A DNA stretch of 64,000 nt from Leptolyngbya sp. NIES-2104. GTDB lineage: Bacteria; Cyanobacteriota; Cyanobacteriia; Leptolyngbyales; Leptolyngbyaceae. The stretch lies in assembly GCF_001485215.1 (NCBI RefSeq), contig NZ_BBWW01000004.1:20247-84246 (forward strand). The letters run 5' to 3'. Made by a program: the position numbers and the translations under genes. This document shows, piece by piece, positions 53,011-64,000 of the stretch; position 1 is the first letter of the stretch; each line of letters opens with the position of its first letter. The notes under the pieces were generated by a model. The model did no database searches, had not been told where the DNA came from, and saw only the letters and a list, made by a program, of their open reading frames with translations.

Positions 53011-54881
53011 GAATCAAAATTACAACTGGATCTGACCCTCTAGGACTGTGCAAGTATATTTGCGATGAGAGGAAGCAAAAGCAAGGGCAACCTGCTCAAA
53101 TCGTCACAAATATGTTTGGTCGAAATCCGCAGGAATGGGCGGAGGAGTTCAGGTTCAGTCATACCCTGAGCATTACGGGTGTTCAAGTCACGATGGCTCA
53201 CTTGTCGTTTTCTTTGTCACCAGGCGAGCGGGTAAATTCCGAGAAACGATCTGCGATTACCAAGCGTGTGTTGGAATTGATGCAGTATAGTGACTGCATG
53301 TGCATCGAGGGGGAACATTTTGACCAGAGTCACAAAAACGATGTTCAGCATTGGCATTGTGCAGTCTCTACGGTCGATTTGGATGGAAATCATGTTTCAG
53401 ATAAAAAGAACTACGAGAGGTTGCGCGAAGTTGAGCGGCAGATTGAAGAAGAGTTTGATTTAGTCCGTACTCACATTCGACCGGAGCGCGAGCGAAATAA
53501 TTTACCAACAGGCGAATATCGAATGAAAGCTCGGCTTGAAATTGAGCAAACCCCGACAGAAAAACTGTGGCAGCAGATTCGGGAAGTAACTCATGATCAG
53601 CCAACATTTGAAATTATGGCGGCACGGCTCAAAGCTCAAGGCATCGGAGTGCAGTTCAAAGAGATTGAGAATGAGATTGTTGGTATCAGTTTTGAAATAG
53701 ATGGGGCATTGAGGAGAGGACGAGATCTAGGCAAACAGTATAGTTTTGCTGGACTGCAACGGAATGAATTTGTACTGGAATATGAATCAAGCCAAACAGA
53801 ACAGTTGAGACAGGTTCAAAGCTTCACACCTGAGCAGTGTCAGCAGTTCTTAGAAACTCAAAATCAGCAGCAGCAACACCAAAACAATCTTCAACGAGAA
53901 CACGATCGCTTACATCAGGAGTACACTTTCGCACAACAGAAACCAAGACAAGGGAGTGTGCAGTGGAGCCGAGCTAAAGAAATGTTGCACTACATCGACG
54001 ATCGCATTAATCAGACAGATGATACGGATCTTCAAGACGATCGCTTTTTAGTTGATTGGAACGAAGAGACGAGGCGCTTAACCATTGCTGAGAAAGGTGA
54101 AGCTGTTTATGTAATTGTCCAAGGAGAACCTAAAGGTGAGGCTGATTGGGAGGTTTTGCACGCTGACGTTTCTTCAGACGCTTGGCAGTATTTTCAGGAT
54201 CGAGTCAGAGAATCAGTGATAGAACAACACAGAATTGAGATGACTCCTACTCAGAGTCTAGAGTCTCAATCCTTTCCACCTGAAGTGAGCCGTCCCCAGC
54301 CCAGCGATTCGATCGAGCAAAAGCAACAGTTTTACGGTCAACTCTGGCAGCACTACAATCAAGGACTACGACCAAGCTTGCCTCCGTTCGAGCGGGATGT
54401 GGCAATTGCTCAAAAAGCAATGGGAGAACGCAGCGTCGATGAGGCGCGATACATTGTGGTTCGAGGACCTGAAGCACAGTCTTATATCCGTGCAGGCAAC
54501 AGAGAAGGGGCGTTCTCCTACGTCGATCGCGTCGTCGCCACTGCTCAGGAAAACCAGCTTTCCCCAGAGCAGCGCGATCGCGGTCGGCTGGCGGCAAAGG
54601 TCATTGATTTGTTGTTGAAAGACAAACAGGAAGTGTTTGAAGGCAGGTACTATTTGGCTCGTTATGATGCAGCAACACAAATGCTGACGCTCTCGGCAAA
54701 AAATGGACGAGGAGAAATTTTGAGAAAGCAGGGACAATTCATTGTCCTGGCAAATCTCAATGCACAAGACCAGGAGCGGTTCAGTCAAGCTGAGCAGACG
54801 TTGCAACATCAGCAGAGTCAGTCCCCGCCCACTCAAACTCAGAAGCAACTCAAACCTCCGCAGCGGGAAATCGAACGCTGA
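53007..54881 (+). CDS. mobA-like: Relaxase/mobilization nuclease (MOBP-like)
   Basis: 624 aa. Relaxase domain at the N-terminus: Tyr17 in GLCKYICDERKQKQG (nicking Tyr), VTMAHLSFSLSPGERV (motif II) and EHFDQSHKNDVQHWHCAVSTVD with the metal-binding HWH at 115-117 (motif III). The C-terminal part has two related segments (FLVDWNEETRRLTIAEKGEA about residue 348, and YYLARYDAATQMLTLSAKNG about 549) separated by a Gln/Pro-rich linker, of unknown function. It nicks oriT and carries the strand. No mating-pair genes are visible, so the plasmid is mobilizable at least. Confidence 0.88.
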   Translation: MRIKITTGSDPLGLCKYICDERKQKQGQPAQIVTNMFGRNPQEWAEEFRFSHTLSITGVQVTMAHLSFSLSPGERVNSEKRSAITKRVLELMQYSDCMCIEGEHFDQSHKNDVQHWHCAVSTVDLDGNHVSDKKNYERLREVERQIEEEFDLVRTHIRPERERNNLPTGEYRMKARLEIEQTPTEKLWQQIREVTHDQPTFEIMAARLKAQGIGVQFKEIENEIVGISFEIDGALRRGRDLGKQYSFAGLQRNEFVLEYESSQTEQLRQVQSFTPEQCQQFLETQNQQQQHQNNLQREHDRLHQEYTFAQQKPRQGSVQWSRAKEMLHYIDDRINQTDDTDLQDDRFLVDWNEETRRLTIAEKGEAVYVIVQGEPKGEADWEVLHADVSSDAWQYFQDRVRESVIEQHRIEMTPTQSLESQSFPPEVSRPQPSDSIEQKQQFYGQLWQHYNQGLRPSLPPFERDVAIAQKAMGERSVDEARYIVVRGPEAQSYIRAGNREGAFSYVDRVVATAQENQLSPEQRDRGRLAAKVIDLLLKDKQEVFEGRYYLARYDAATQMLTLSAKNGRGEILRKQGQFIVLANLNAQDQERFSQAEQTLQHQQSQSPPTQTQKQLKPPQREIER

Positions 54882-55094
54882 TCCCCGAACAATTGACTCT
54901 CAAAACTCATGCAGCCTTTGAGACAGTGAGAAATTGATTCAGAAACGGCTTTTGAGAAGCTGGAATGCCGATTCCTACATTGCAATTTGCTCGTCGCTTT
55001 ATTTTCTCAGAATGGGAGGTTTAAGATAAATTTAATGGTAATAGAGAACTTATCAAGTTTAAGCACGCTTCAGTAACGAGCAATCGTCAATTTA

Positions 55095-55940
55095 GAGCGT
55101 GTCATCAATTATAGGATTCGATAAAGTGGAGAGCGTAGACCCTGCAAAACAAGGTTGTGAACCGGGATGACAAGTCGACGCTATGCGCTGCGCGATGACC
55201 AGTGGGAACGGATCAAAGACCTGTTACCGGGACGAGAAGGAAGCGTGGGTGTGACGGCAAAGGACAATCGTTTATTTGTCGAAGCCGTGCTGTATCGCTA
55301 TCGTGCAGGAATTCCGTGGCGTGACCTACCGGGACGGTTTGGCGATTTTCGGGTGGTGCATACCCGCTTCAGTCGGTGGTCAAAAACCGGAGTGTGGGAA
55401 CGAGTGTTTCAGCACTTAGCCGAGGCTGCGGATAACGAAGATGCGATGATTGATGCAACGATAGTGCGCGCCCACCAACACAGTGCAGGCGCAAAAGGGG
55501 GGAGCCAGAAGCTGAAGCCATCGGTCGCAGCACAGGCGGATTGAGTACCAAGATTCATGCGACAACCGATGCGTTAGGCAATCCCTTGAGCTTTCATCTC
55601 ACGCCCGGACAAGCCTCTGACTTGGATGGAGCCGACAAGCTGTTGCCGGATGTGGTTGCAGATACAGTGCTGGCTGACAAAGCCTATGATGCTGACGAAC
55701 GAGTGATTCAGTCGCTCGAAGCGCAAGGCAAGACGGCGGTGATTCCTCCTCGACGTAACCGAAAGCATCCACGTCAGTATGATAAAGATCTGTACAAAGC
55801 ACGGCATCTGATTGAGAACTTTTTCGCCAAGCTTAAGCAGTATCGTGCCATTGCCACCCGGTATGACAAACGAGCGGTCAACTTCTTAGGTGCAATCTAT
55901 CTTGCAGCTTCGGTCATCTGGCTCAATTGATGACACGCCC
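55095..55940 (+). mobile_element. IS5-family (IS427-like) insertion sequence, copy 2
   Basis: Same element as 16311-17156, with the same inverted repeats and the same TA flanks. Because its neighbours on both sides are also identical, it was copied with the large segment and did not insert twice. Confidence 0.85.
55167..55930 (+). CDS. IS5-family transposase made by -1 frameshift, copy 2
   Basis: Identical to 16383-17146: first frame to 55544, slip on A4G6 at 55493-55502, second frame to 55930. DDE residues in MIDATIV, VLADKAYD and ENFFAKLK. Confidence 0.85.
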
Positions 55941-55977
55941 TAGCAATTCAAATTTTTCGACCAATTGAGCAATTGCA

Positions 55978-57321
55978 TCAATTATCCGCCTGATCTTCGA
56001 CTAAGAGAATTTGAACTCCTTCAAGAGATGGTGGTTCTTTCGCACTCGAAGTAGCGTCAGGTAGAGGATCGACAATCTTTTCTGGGTGGCAACTTTCTAG
56101 GTATTGGTGGGTGATTGGAAGTTGCACAGTAAAGGTCGTTCCTTGATTACAACCGTCACTATGCGCGTGAATTTCACCATGATGCAATTCAACCAACTGC
56201 CGCGCGATCGCAAGTCCTAATCCCAATCCGCCGTGAGCACGGGTCGAAGAACTATCAGCTTGCTGAAAGCGATCAAAAATGTGCGGCAAAAACTCTGGGT
56301 CAATGCCAATGCCCGTATCGCTAATTCGCAGTTTGATATAGCCATTAGAATCAGACGAAACTTGCAGGTTAACTTGTCCGCCCGTCGGCGTAAACTTGAT
56401 TGCATTCGTGAGTAGATTCAAAACAATCTGGCGCAATCGCGCTGAATCTGCCTCTATCGTTGAAATCGTAGGATCGAGTTGTACAGACAGATGAATTGTT
56501 TTGGCTTTAGCTTGGGGACAAATCGCGTCGATCGTTGCATTAATGAATGCCTTGAGATCTACGGTGCGAATTTCTAGCTGAACTTTTCCGCGCATTAGTC
56601 CGGAGATGTCTAGAATATCTTCGATGAGTTGCGCTTGGGCTTGGGCATTTCTCGCGATCGTTCCTAACGCCCGTTGGGTCATATCAGCATCAAGTTGGCG
56701 ATCGAGCAGTAGCCGCGACCAACCTAGAATCGAGTTAAGAGGTGTCCGTAGTTCGTGAGAAACGACCATAAGAAATTCGTCTTTCAGCCGATTTGCTTCT
56801 TCTGCTTGTTGGCGAGCGGCTTCGGCGCGGACAATTTCTGTATTTTTAGCGACCAGTTGAGCTGCCTGATGTTGAACTTCTAGATTCTTTTTAAACAAAT
56901 CAATGAATACAGAGACTTTAGAAGTCAAAATGACCGGGTTAATCGGCTTGTATAAATAATCCACAGCACCCAGGGTATAACCTTGTGATTGTAGGTCATC
57001 GCCGTCCGCAAACGCCGTTAAAAAGATAATTGGGGTGTGTTGATATCGATCGCGCTGACGAATTAATCTTGCCGTTTCAAAACCATCAATTCCTGGCATT
57101 TGGACATCAAGCAAGATCACAGCCACCTCATGATGAAGTAAGTACTTCAAGGCGGCTGCACCTGATTGAACTTTGACGAGGTTCTGTCCTAAGCTCTGCA
57201 ACACAGTCTCTAGGGCAAGCAGGTTTTCGGCGCGATCGTCCACGAGCAGGACGTTGACTTGCGGTTCGATTTTCATTGAGGAAGCAGGAAATAGCTGTAC
57301 ATTTTGCGGCTGATGATTCAT
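55978..57321 (-). CDS. Truncated hybrid histidine kinase, copy 2
   Basis: Identical to 17194-18537 (447 aa; receiver Asp72, HisKA His189, HATPase, second receiver cut after VQILLVEDQADN). The same truncation in both copies shows that the damage came before the duplication. Confidence 0.85.
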   Translation of the reverse strand: MNHQPQNVQLFPASSMKIEPQVNVLLVDDRAENLLALETVLQSLGQNLVKVQSGAAALKYLLHHEVAVILLDVQMPGIDGFETARLIRQRDRYQHTPIIFLTAFADGDDLQSQGYTLGAVDYLYKPINPVILTSKVSVFIDLFKKNLEVQHQAAQLVAKNTEIVRAEAARQQAEEANRLKDEFLMVVSHELRTPLNSILGWSRLLLDRQLDADMTQRALGTIARNAQAQAQLIEDILDISGLMRGKVQLEIRTVDLKAFINATIDAICPQAKAKTIHLSVQLDPTISTIEADSARLRQIVLNLLTNAIKFTPTGGQVNLQVSSDSNGYIKLRISDTGIGIDPEFLPHIFDRFQQADSSSTRAHGGLGLGLAIARQLVELHHGEIHAHSDGCNQGTTFTVQLPITHQYLESCHPEKIVDPLPDATSSAKEPPSLEGVQILLVEDQADN

Positions 57322-57339
57322 CCTTAGTTAGAAATTGAC

Positions 57340-60300
57340 CTATCGGTGAAGCCAAACTCGAAGCGTAGACATCAGTTGATTAGTTTCCACCGGCTTTGTG
57401 ATGTAATCTGAGGCTCCAGCTTCCATACATTTTTCGCGATCGCCCCGCATTGCTTTTGCGGTTAGCGCAATGATCGGTAACCTTGAAAACTGACTGAGTT
57501 GCCGGATTGCCCGTGTCGTTTCGTAGCCATCCATTTCGGGCATCATGACATCCATTAGCACTAAGTCAATGTCTGGATGGTTTTGTAGCATTGTGATGCC
57601 TTCTCGACCATTTTCCCCATAGAGAATGTTCACTTGATAGCGTTCTAATACACTGGTGAGGGCGAAAATGTTTCGCATATCGTCATCGACGATCAGAATT
57701 TTCTTACCTGCCAGCGTTAAATCTTGTTGCTGCGATCGCTCTAGCATTTCTCGCTGCAACTCTGGTAAATTTGCTTGCACCCGATGCAGGAACAAAGCGG
57801 TTTCATCAAGTAAGCGTTCAGGCGATCGCACATCTTTGAGGATGATCGTGTCTGAGATGCGGCGAAGTTCCCGTTCTTCTTGAGCACTTAGCTCTTTTCC
57901 AGTGTAAATAATAATCGGTAAGTGTTTTAGCTTAGGGTCTTGCTTCACTTGCTCAATAAAGGCAAATCCGTTTATATCAGGCAATCCTAGATCGAGTACT
58001 AGACAATCGAAGTGTCCCGATTTAAGCGCCTCTAAGGCTTCTGTCCCTGTACCAACAGCGGTACTAGCGACATCAGTGTTCCCGATCAGCTCAACAATAC
58101 TTTGGCGTTGAACGTCGTCATCCTCTACAATCAGCAGATTCTTAACTGAGCGATCGACAAACGCTTTAATGCTGGATAAGGCGTTGAGCAGTACCTCGCT
58201 GTTGATCGGCTTTTGCAGGTACGCGATCGCGCCTTGACTTAAACTGCGTTGCAGTCCTTCCTCGACGGACATCACGTGAACCGGAATATGTCGGATATCA
58301 GGGTTATGCTTCAATCGATCTAATACCATCCACCCATCGAGAATCGGAAGGCGAATGTCGAGCATAATTGCCGTTGGTTTGAACTGTTGCGCCATTTCCA
58401 GACCGACATTGCCACGAGTTGCCACAAGCCCTTTGAAGCCTTGTTGCCTTGCCATATCCAGCAAGATTCGAGCAAAGTTCAAGTCATCTTCGATAATGAG
58501 CAGGGTGAAATCGTCTGACTGAATGGTTTCTCGATCATCTTCGATCGCCTGATCAAACATCAATACTGGCTCCGATAGCTCAGTTGTGAGAGCCAGTGGT
58601 TGAGATGCGGGTTTAACCAGAACCCTTGATAGTGAGGAAGATGCTGCTGTCGTCGATTCAGATATCAGTGAATGCCAACGTCCACCATCATTTTGAGGGA
58701 GATAGAGCGTGAATGTGCTGCCTCGACCGGGTTCGCTCACAAGCCGAATCTCGCCTCCTAACAAACGAGCAATTTCTCGACTAATCGACAAGCCTAAGCC
58801 TGTTCCTCCATACTTGCGAGAAGTGGTGCCATCTGCCTGCTGAAAAGCTTCAAAAATGACTTGTTGCTTGTCTGGCGCGATGCCAATTCCTGTATCAGAA
58901 ACGGCAAAAGCGATCACTCGATCAGCCTGATTTAGCTTGTCTTGATCAGAACTCCAGCCCTCGATCGCTAAGCGAACATTGAGGCTAACTTGACCTTGCT
59001 CAGTGAACTTAAAGGCATTGGAGAGTAGGTTCTTTAACACTTGCTGCAACCGTTTGGAGTCAGTGTACAAACTGCGTGGCAACTGCGGATCGAAACTGAT
59101 CTGAAAATCGAGGTTGCGGTCTTGGGCAACTTGACGAAATGTGCGATCGAGATGATTACGAAGGTCAGTGAATGACATTGGCTCTGGATCGATCGACATC
59201 GTACCCGACTCGATTTTTGCCAGATCCAGAATGTCGTTAATCAGTTCGAGCAGGTCGTTTCCAGCGGAATGGATCGTTCGTGCATATTCCACCTGCTTTT
59301 CAGTCAGGTTGTGATCGCTGTTGTCAGCAAAGAGCCGCGCCAAAATGAGCAAACTATTCAGTGGGGTTCTCAACTCATGAGACATATTGGCGAGAAACTC
59401 AGATTTGTATTTAGAACTTAGAGCAAGCTGTTCGGCTTTTTCTTCTAGCGATCGTCGAGCTTGTTCAATTTCTTGATTTTTGCGTTCAACTTCTTGGTTT
59501 TGAACTGCTAACAATTCTGCTTTCTCTTGCAGTTCCTCATTGGTTTGCTGAAGTTGTTCTTGCTGATTCTTGAGTAAGTCTTCAGAGGCTTTCAGAGATT
59601 GAGCTTGCTGTTCTAGTCGTTGATTTGTTCCGGTGAGTTCTTTCTGTTGGCTTTGCAGTTCTTCTGCTAGAGATTGGGACTGTTTGAGCAACTCCTCGGT
59701 TCGCATACTTGCTGCGATCGTATTGAGAACGATAGCAATGCTCTCGGTCAACTGATCAAAAAAGGTCAAATGAATATCGCTAAATCGCGAGAACGAGGCA
59801 AGTTCGATCACAGCCGTCACTTGTCCTTCAAACAATACCGGAAGGGCGACGGCATTCAAGGGACTCGCTTCACCCAATCCAGAACTGATTTTGATATAGT
59901 CAGCCGGAACTTCAGTGAGCAAAATACGCTCTTTCTCTAGGGCACACTGTCCGATTAGTCCTTCGCCTAGCTGGAAGCGGTTGCCTAAGTGTTTGCGCTC
60001 TCGATAAGCATAAGTGCTAAGTAGCTTGAGAAAGCCCGAATGATGATCGCTGCTTTCCATTAGGTAAAAGACACCATGCTGCGCTGAAACGAGCGGAGCC
60101 AATTCCGACAAAATGAGCTTGGAAACCGCTTCGAGATCGCGCTGACCTTGCAGCATTCGCGTGAACTTCGCCAAGTTAGTTTTGAGCCAGTCTTGCTCAG
60201 TATTTTTCTGAGTAGTTTCGCGCAGATTGGCGATCATTTGGTTGATGTTATCTTTTAACGCAGCAACTTCCCCCTGCGCTTCGACCGCAACCGATCGCGT

Positions 60301-63165
60301 TAAATCTCCCTTGGTGACCGCCGTTGCCACCTCAGCGATCGCTCTTACTTGAGTCGTCAGATTCGCTGCGAGTTCGTTGACGTTATCGGTCAAGTCGCGC
60401 CAGGTTCCTGATGCTCCCGGAACTTTTGCCTGCCCCCCCAGCTTTCCTTCGATGCCCACTTCTCGTGCCACAGTTGTTACTTGGTCTGCAAACGTCGCGA
60501 GCGTATCGGTCATCTCGTTAATAGTGTCAGCTAATGTTTCGATTTCGCCTTTGGCATCGAGCATTAACTTCCGTTTCAAGTCACCATTCGCCACGGCTGT
60601 TACTACTTTGGCAATGCCTCGGACTTGAGCAGTGAGATTGCTCGCCATTGAGTTCACATTGTCGGTCAAATCCTTCCAGGTTCCCGCTACGCCAATGACT
60701 TGAGCTTGACCCCCTAACTTTCCTTCGGTTCCGACTTCCCGCGCTACCCGCGTCACTTCCGAAGCAAAAGAACTCAACTGATCGACCATTGTGTTGATCG
60801 TGTTTTTGAGATCGAGAATTTCACCTTTCACGTCCACTGTGATTTTTCTAGACAGGTTGCCATTCGCGATCGCCGTTGCGACTTCTGCAATGTTCCGTAC
60901 TTGGGCAGTCAAGTTACCTGCCATCGAATTCACGTTATCGGTCAAGTCCTTCCAAGTGCCACCAACGCCGCGAACATACGCTTGCACCCCTAATTTTCCT
61001 TCGGTTCCGACTTCCCGTGCCACCCGCGTCACTTCCGAAGCAAATGAGTTAAGCTGATCCACCATCGTATTGATCGTGTTCTTGAGTTCAAGAATCTCAC
61101 CTTTCACATCCACGGTAATTTTCTTGGAAAGATCACCATTTGCCACCGCCGTGGTTACTTCAGCAATGTTTCTCACTTGTGCAGTTAAACTGCCTGCCAT
61201 GAAGTTCACACTATCGGTTAAATCCTTCCAGGTTCCCGCCACGCCAGGAACTTGCGCTTGTACACCAAGCTTTCCTTCAGAACCCACTTCCCGCGCCACC
61301 CGCGTCACTTCCGAAGCAAATGAATTGAGTTGATCCACCATCGTATTAACAGTGTTTTTCAACTCTAGAATTTCACCTTTCACATCGACGGTGATTTTTT
61401 TAGAGAGATCCCCATTTGCCACCGCTGTTGTCACTGCTGCAATATTTCGCACCTGTGCTGTTAAACTGCCTGCCATAAAGTTTACGCTGTCGGTCAGATC
61501 CTTCCAGGTTCCTGCTACGCCCCGCACATCTGCCTGTACACCGAGCTTTCCTTCAGACCCCACTTCCCGCGCTACCCGCGTCACTTCCGAGGCAAAAGAA
61601 CTGAGTTGATCCACCATCGTATTGATCGTGTTTTTCAACTCTAAAATTTCGCCTTTCACATCGACGGTAATTTTCTTGGACAAATCACCATTTGCTACCG
61701 CTGTTGTGACCTCAGCAATACTTCGCACCTGTGCCGTCAGGTTGCCCGCCATGAAATTCACGCTGTCGGTCAGATCCTTCCAGGTTCCCGCGACACCTTG
61801 AACCTGCGCTTGCACACCCAGTTTTCCTTCGGTTCCCACTTCTCGCGCCACTCGCGTGACTTCTGAAACAAAGGAATTGAGTTGATCCACCATGATATTA
61901 ATGGTGTTCTTGAGTTCAAGAATCTCACCTTTGACATCCACAGTGATTTTCTTAGACAAATCACCATTTGCTACCGCTGTAGTGACTTCCGCAATGTTCC
62001 GCACCTGCGCCGTTAAACTGCCTGCCATAAAGTTCACGCTGTCGGTAAGGTCTTTCCAGGTTCCCGCTACGCCTTTAACTTGTGCTTGACCGCCGAGTTT
62101 CCCTTCTGCGCCCACTTCTCGCGCTACCCGCGTCACCTCTGAAGCAAACGAGTTGAGTTGATCCACCATCGTGTTGACGGTGTTCTTAAGCTCAAGAATT
62201 TCACCTTTCACATCCACAGTGATTTTCTTGGACAAATCACCATTTGCTACCGCTGTAGTGACTTCCGCAATGTTCCGCACTTGGGCAGTGAGGTTGCCTG
62301 CCATCGAGTTCACACTGTCGGTCAAATCTTTCCAGGTTCCCGCCACGCCGCGCACATCAGCTTGCACCCCTAGTTTTCCTTCAGTTCCCACTTCTCGCGC
62401 CACCCGCGTCACTTCCGAGGCAAACGAATTAAGCTGATCCACCATCGTATTGATCGTATTTTTCAACTCCAAAATTTCGCCTTTCACATCGACGGTGATT
62501 TTTTTCGACAAGTCTCCATTCGCCACCGCTGTCGTCACTTCCGCGATGTTCCGCACCTGAGCGGTGAGGTTGCCCGCCATCGAGTTCACACTGTCGGTTA
62601 AATCTTTCCAGGTTCCCGCCACGCCAGGGACATCTGCCTGTACCCCCAACATCCCTTCGGTTCCCACTTCTCGCGCCACTCGCGTCACCTCTGAAGCGAA
62701 CGAGTTGAGTTGATCCACCATTGTGTTAACAATTTGAGCCGTTTGCAGGAACTCGCCTTGCAGCGGTTTGCCCTCAATTTCGGTCGCGATCGTTTGCGTC
62801 AAATTTCCCGTTGCTACTGCCCGAATCACCCGCGTTGTTTCGGTCATTGGCTGCACCAAGTCGGTGATCAACGTATTCACAGACCCGATCGATGCTTTCC
62901 AAGCACCTCGCGCATTGTCGATCGAAGCTCGTTCGCTAATCTTGCCTTCTTTACCAACGACCGTGCTGATGTGTTCTAGCTCGGTTGCCATTTGCTCATT
63001 CATCTCAATAATGTCGTTGAGCGTATCCGCAATTTTGCCTGCGATTCCAGTTTGCTCGATCGGCATTCTGGCTGAGAAATTACCTTTTTTAACTTCAACC
63101 AGGGTTTTGAGAAGCTGCTGGAGGTCAAGGGTATCCGAGTCAACGGTGCGAGGTACAGTAGTCAT
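57340..63165 (-). CDS. Giant HAMP-array hybrid histidine kinase, copy 2
   Basis: Identical to 18556-24381 (1941 aa; nine HAMP-pair units, GAF, coiled coil, HisKA His1263, HATPase, receivers Asp1603, Asp1725, Asp1872). No difference was seen even in the number or order of HAMP units, which argues for a very recent copy. Confidence 0.9.
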   Translation of the reverse strand: MTTVPRTVDSDTLDLQQLLKTLVEVKKGNFSARMPIEQTGIAGKIADTLNDIIEMNEQMATELEHISTVVGKEGKISERASIDNARGAWKASIGSVNTLITDLVQPMTETTRVIRAVATGNLTQTIATEIEGKPLQGEFLQTAQIVNTMVDQLNSFASEVTRVAREVGTEGMLGVQADVPGVAGTWKDLTDSVNSMAGNLTAQVRNIAEVTTAVANGDLSKKITVDVKGEILELKNTINTMVDQLNSFASEVTRVAREVGTEGKLGVQADVRGVAGTWKDLTDSVNSMAGNLTAQVRNIAEVTTAVANGDLSKKITVDVKGEILELKNTVNTMVDQLNSFASEVTRVAREVGAEGKLGGQAQVKGVAGTWKDLTDSVNFMAGSLTAQVRNIAEVTTAVANGDLSKKITVDVKGEILELKNTINIMVDQLNSFVSEVTRVAREVGTEGKLGVQAQVQGVAGTWKDLTDSVNFMAGNLTAQVRSIAEVTTAVANGDLSKKITVDVKGEILELKNTINTMVDQLSSFASEVTRVAREVGSEGKLGVQADVRGVAGTWKDLTDSVNFMAGSLTAQVRNIAAVTTAVANGDLSKKITVDVKGEILELKNTVNTMVDQLNSFASEVTRVAREVGSEGKLGVQAQVPGVAGTWKDLTDSVNFMAGSLTAQVRNIAEVTTAVANGDLSKKITVDVKGEILELKNTINTMVDQLNSFASEVTRVAREVGTEGKLGVQAYVRGVGGTWKDLTDNVNSMAGNLTAQVRNIAEVATAIANGNLSRKITVDVKGEILDLKNTINTMVDQLSSFASEVTRVAREVGTEGKLGGQAQVIGVAGTWKDLTDNVNSMASNLTAQVRGIAKVVTAVANGDLKRKLMLDAKGEIETLADTINEMTDTLATFADQVTTVAREVGIEGKLGGQAKVPGASGTWRDLTDNVNELAANLTTQVRAIAEVATAVTKGDLTRSVAVEAQGEVAALKDNINQMIANLRETTQKNTEQDWLKTNLAKFTRMLQGQRDLEAVSKLILSELAPLVSAQHGVFYLMESSDHHSGFLKLLSTYAYRERKHLGNRFQLGEGLIGQCALEKERILLTEVPADYIKISSGLGEASPLNAVALPVLFEGQVTAVIELASFSRFSDIHLTFFDQLTESIAIVLNTIAASMRTEELLKQSQSLAEELQSQQKELTGTNQRLEQQAQSLKASEDLLKNQQEQLQQTNEELQEKAELLAVQNQEVERKNQEIEQARRSLEEKAEQLALSSKYKSEFLANMSHELRTPLNSLLILARLFADNSDHNLTEKQVEYARTIHSAGNDLLELINDILDLAKIESGTMSIDPEPMSFTDLRNHLDRTFRQVAQDRNLDFQISFDPQLPRSLYTDSKRLQQVLKNLLSNAFKFTEQGQVSLNVRLAIEGWSSDQDKLNQADRVIAFAVSDTGIGIAPDKQQVIFEAFQQADGTTSRKYGGTGLGLSISREIARLLGGEIRLVSEPGRGSTFTLYLPQNDGGRWHSLISESTTAASSSLSRVLVKPASQPLALTTELSEPVLMFDQAIEDDRETIQSDDFTLLIIEDDLNFARILLDMARQQGFKGLVATRGNVGLEMAQQFKPTAIMLDIRLPILDGWMVLDRLKHNPDIRHIPVHVMSVEEGLQRSLSQGAIAYLQKPINSEVLLNALSSIKAFVDRSVKNLLIVEDDDVQRQSIVELIGNTDVASTAVGTGTEALEALKSGHFDCLVLDLGLPDINGFAFIEQVKQDPKLKHLPIIIYTGKELSAQEERELRRISDTIILKDVRSPERLLDETALFLHRVQANLPELQREMLERSQQQDLTLAGKKILIVDDDMRNIFALTSVLERYQVNILYGENGREGITMLQNHPDIDLVLMDVMMPEMDGYETTRAIRQLSQFSRLPIIALTAKAMRGDREKCMEAGASDYITKPVETNQLMSTLRVWLHR

Positions 63166-63498
63166 AACGAGTTGAGCGAGTGCTTTGGGTCAATAGAATC
63201 AGATGTCTTTGGTTTGATTCATGACCAAAGGCTTATTCCAGGAATATTATCCCTCTACCGTACATATAGCTCGCTTCTATCAATGGGAGTAATCTGATTT
63301 CTGTTCCACCTTAAGATAGAGGGCATTCATCTAAAATTAGGTATTCTTTGTGTGGAATTGCAGAAGTAGTAACGGTTCGATATGATGCTAATTTTTATAG
63401 TGAATAAAAATTAATAGTGCTACGTGGATGAAAACAGTGTACTGAACGCAGTATTCATGCTTCGGCAGTATCAATTCAATTGATAGAGGAATTGCTTC

Positions 63499-63819
63499 TT
63501 GCAAGATCAGCCGCTTAACGAAACACTCAGCGCTAAGAATTTCAGTCACTTGATTGAGGCTGTGGTCAAAGCGATTTTGAAAGTCGGTCAAACGCACGAC
63601 CTAGAGCAAGCGTTCGTAGTCCGGGACGAATTACGCCGTCTTCCAGATGCGTTGCTGACTGAAGTTCTAAATCAAGTGATGTTGCACCTCGTCTCGATCG
63701 ATCCTTTATTATGTCGCTGGTTTATTATTGATGTCTTTCTACGAGATGCATCGCCGGAGGGCAGAGCAGACGTTGCAGAACGGATTAATCTACTGATAGC
63801 GGGTCTGCGATCGCTCTAG
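63499..63819 (+). CDS. Small helical protein, unknown, copy 2
   Basis: Identical to 24715-25035: 106 aa from a TTG start with GAGGA upstream, all helical, no family recognised. Confidence 0.45.
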   Translation: MQDQPLNETLSAKNFSHLIEAVVKAILKVGQTHDLEQAFVVRDELRRLPDALLTEVLNQVMLHLVSIDPLLCRWFIIDVFLRDASPEGRADVAERINLLIAGLRSL

Positions 63820-63917
63820 CTAAGTATGGTTAGCTAGAGCCACAGTTCAGTAAGATCAATGACCAGTAGCTCTCTGATTAGAATTGCCGACTGATATGCG
63901 ACTTCGCTGTCATCATT

Positions 63918-63962
63918 AAAACTAAACAACTATGCACTGAAAGTGCATAGTTGTTTAGTTTT
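63918..63962. terminator. Perfect 21-bp stem hairpin, copy 2
   Basis: Same hairpin as 25134-25178 (loop GAA, arms 63918-63938 and 63942-63962). Confidence 0.6.
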
Positions 63963-64000
63963 GACCTTCTACTGTTTCTTTGTTCTCTCAAAAACGGTCG

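Larger units (their letters stand above)
55004..64000. repeat. About 9-kb direct repeat, copy 2 (runs off the window)
   Basis: Identical to 16220-25216 at every place compared, offset 38,784 bp, same orientation. Begins at TTCTCAG; the 120 bp before it (54882-55003) differ from the other copy except for a diverged motif at 54927-54968. Right end not in the window. The gap between the 1941-aa kinase and the small ORF (63166-63498) holds no gene. Confidence 0.9.

Overview
The window looks like part of a large cyanobacterial plasmid. The octamer GCGATCGC and its core GATCGC (the HIP1 signature of cyanobacteria) recur throughout. Uma2 proteins, CyRepA-type replication proteins and HAMP-rich hybrid histidine kinases fit the same group. 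There are two replication proteins, four partition-like systems, a mobilization (relaxase) module, a type I restriction operon, and no rRNA, tRNA, ribosomal protein or housekeeping gene. I saw no CRISPR array.

Layout: 1-1573 is the end of a two-component pair. 1607-13933 is backbone module A. 13961-16078 holds an Rpn-like nuclease, a DUF6788 protein and a serine resolvase. 16220-25216 is copy 1 of an identical repeat of about 9 kb (an IS5-family element, two hybrid histidine kinases, a small ORF, a perfect hairpin). 25326-27522 holds a tyrosine integrase and three unknown genes. 27598-36113 is a type I restriction-modification locus that also carries a PIN toxin/antitoxin pair and, in reverse orientation, a DRT2-like antiviral reverse transcriptase with a structured noncoding leader. 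36261-38902 is parA-parB and a DUF1016 nuclease. 38949-50338 is backbone module B, collinear with A. 50649-52390 is a third ParM/ParR-like pair. 52663-54881 is a MobC-like/relaxase pair. 55004-64000 is copy 2 of the repeat, running off the window.

Modules A and B are diverged paralogues in the same order: a secreted NTF2-like protein; an inverted-repeat cluster at a stop codon; a membrane-anchored P-loop protein with an unusual GKD motif; a multi-TM protein; a TM-plus-cysteine protein; small cytosolic proteins; a ParR-like protein; a ParM-like actin; a repeat-bearing divergent promoter; a ribbon-helix-helix regulator; a Uma2 protein; and a large CyRepA-type primase/helicase. Each looks like a whole plasmid backbone. 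The two direct copies of the 9-kb repeat separate A from B by a 38,784-bp period, so the molecule reads as a cointegrate of two plasmids, each with its own Rep and segregation set.

The most interesting candidates are (i) the DRT2-like system, where joining two ACA motifs in the leader would create an endless reading frame of 30 codons per unit and, only at the junction, a TTGTCA-17 bp-TATGAG promoter; and (ii) the duplicated actin/ParR/membrane-ATPase cluster, which I cannot match to a characterised system. Both rest on reading the sequence alone; family names come from recognised motifs, not from searches.
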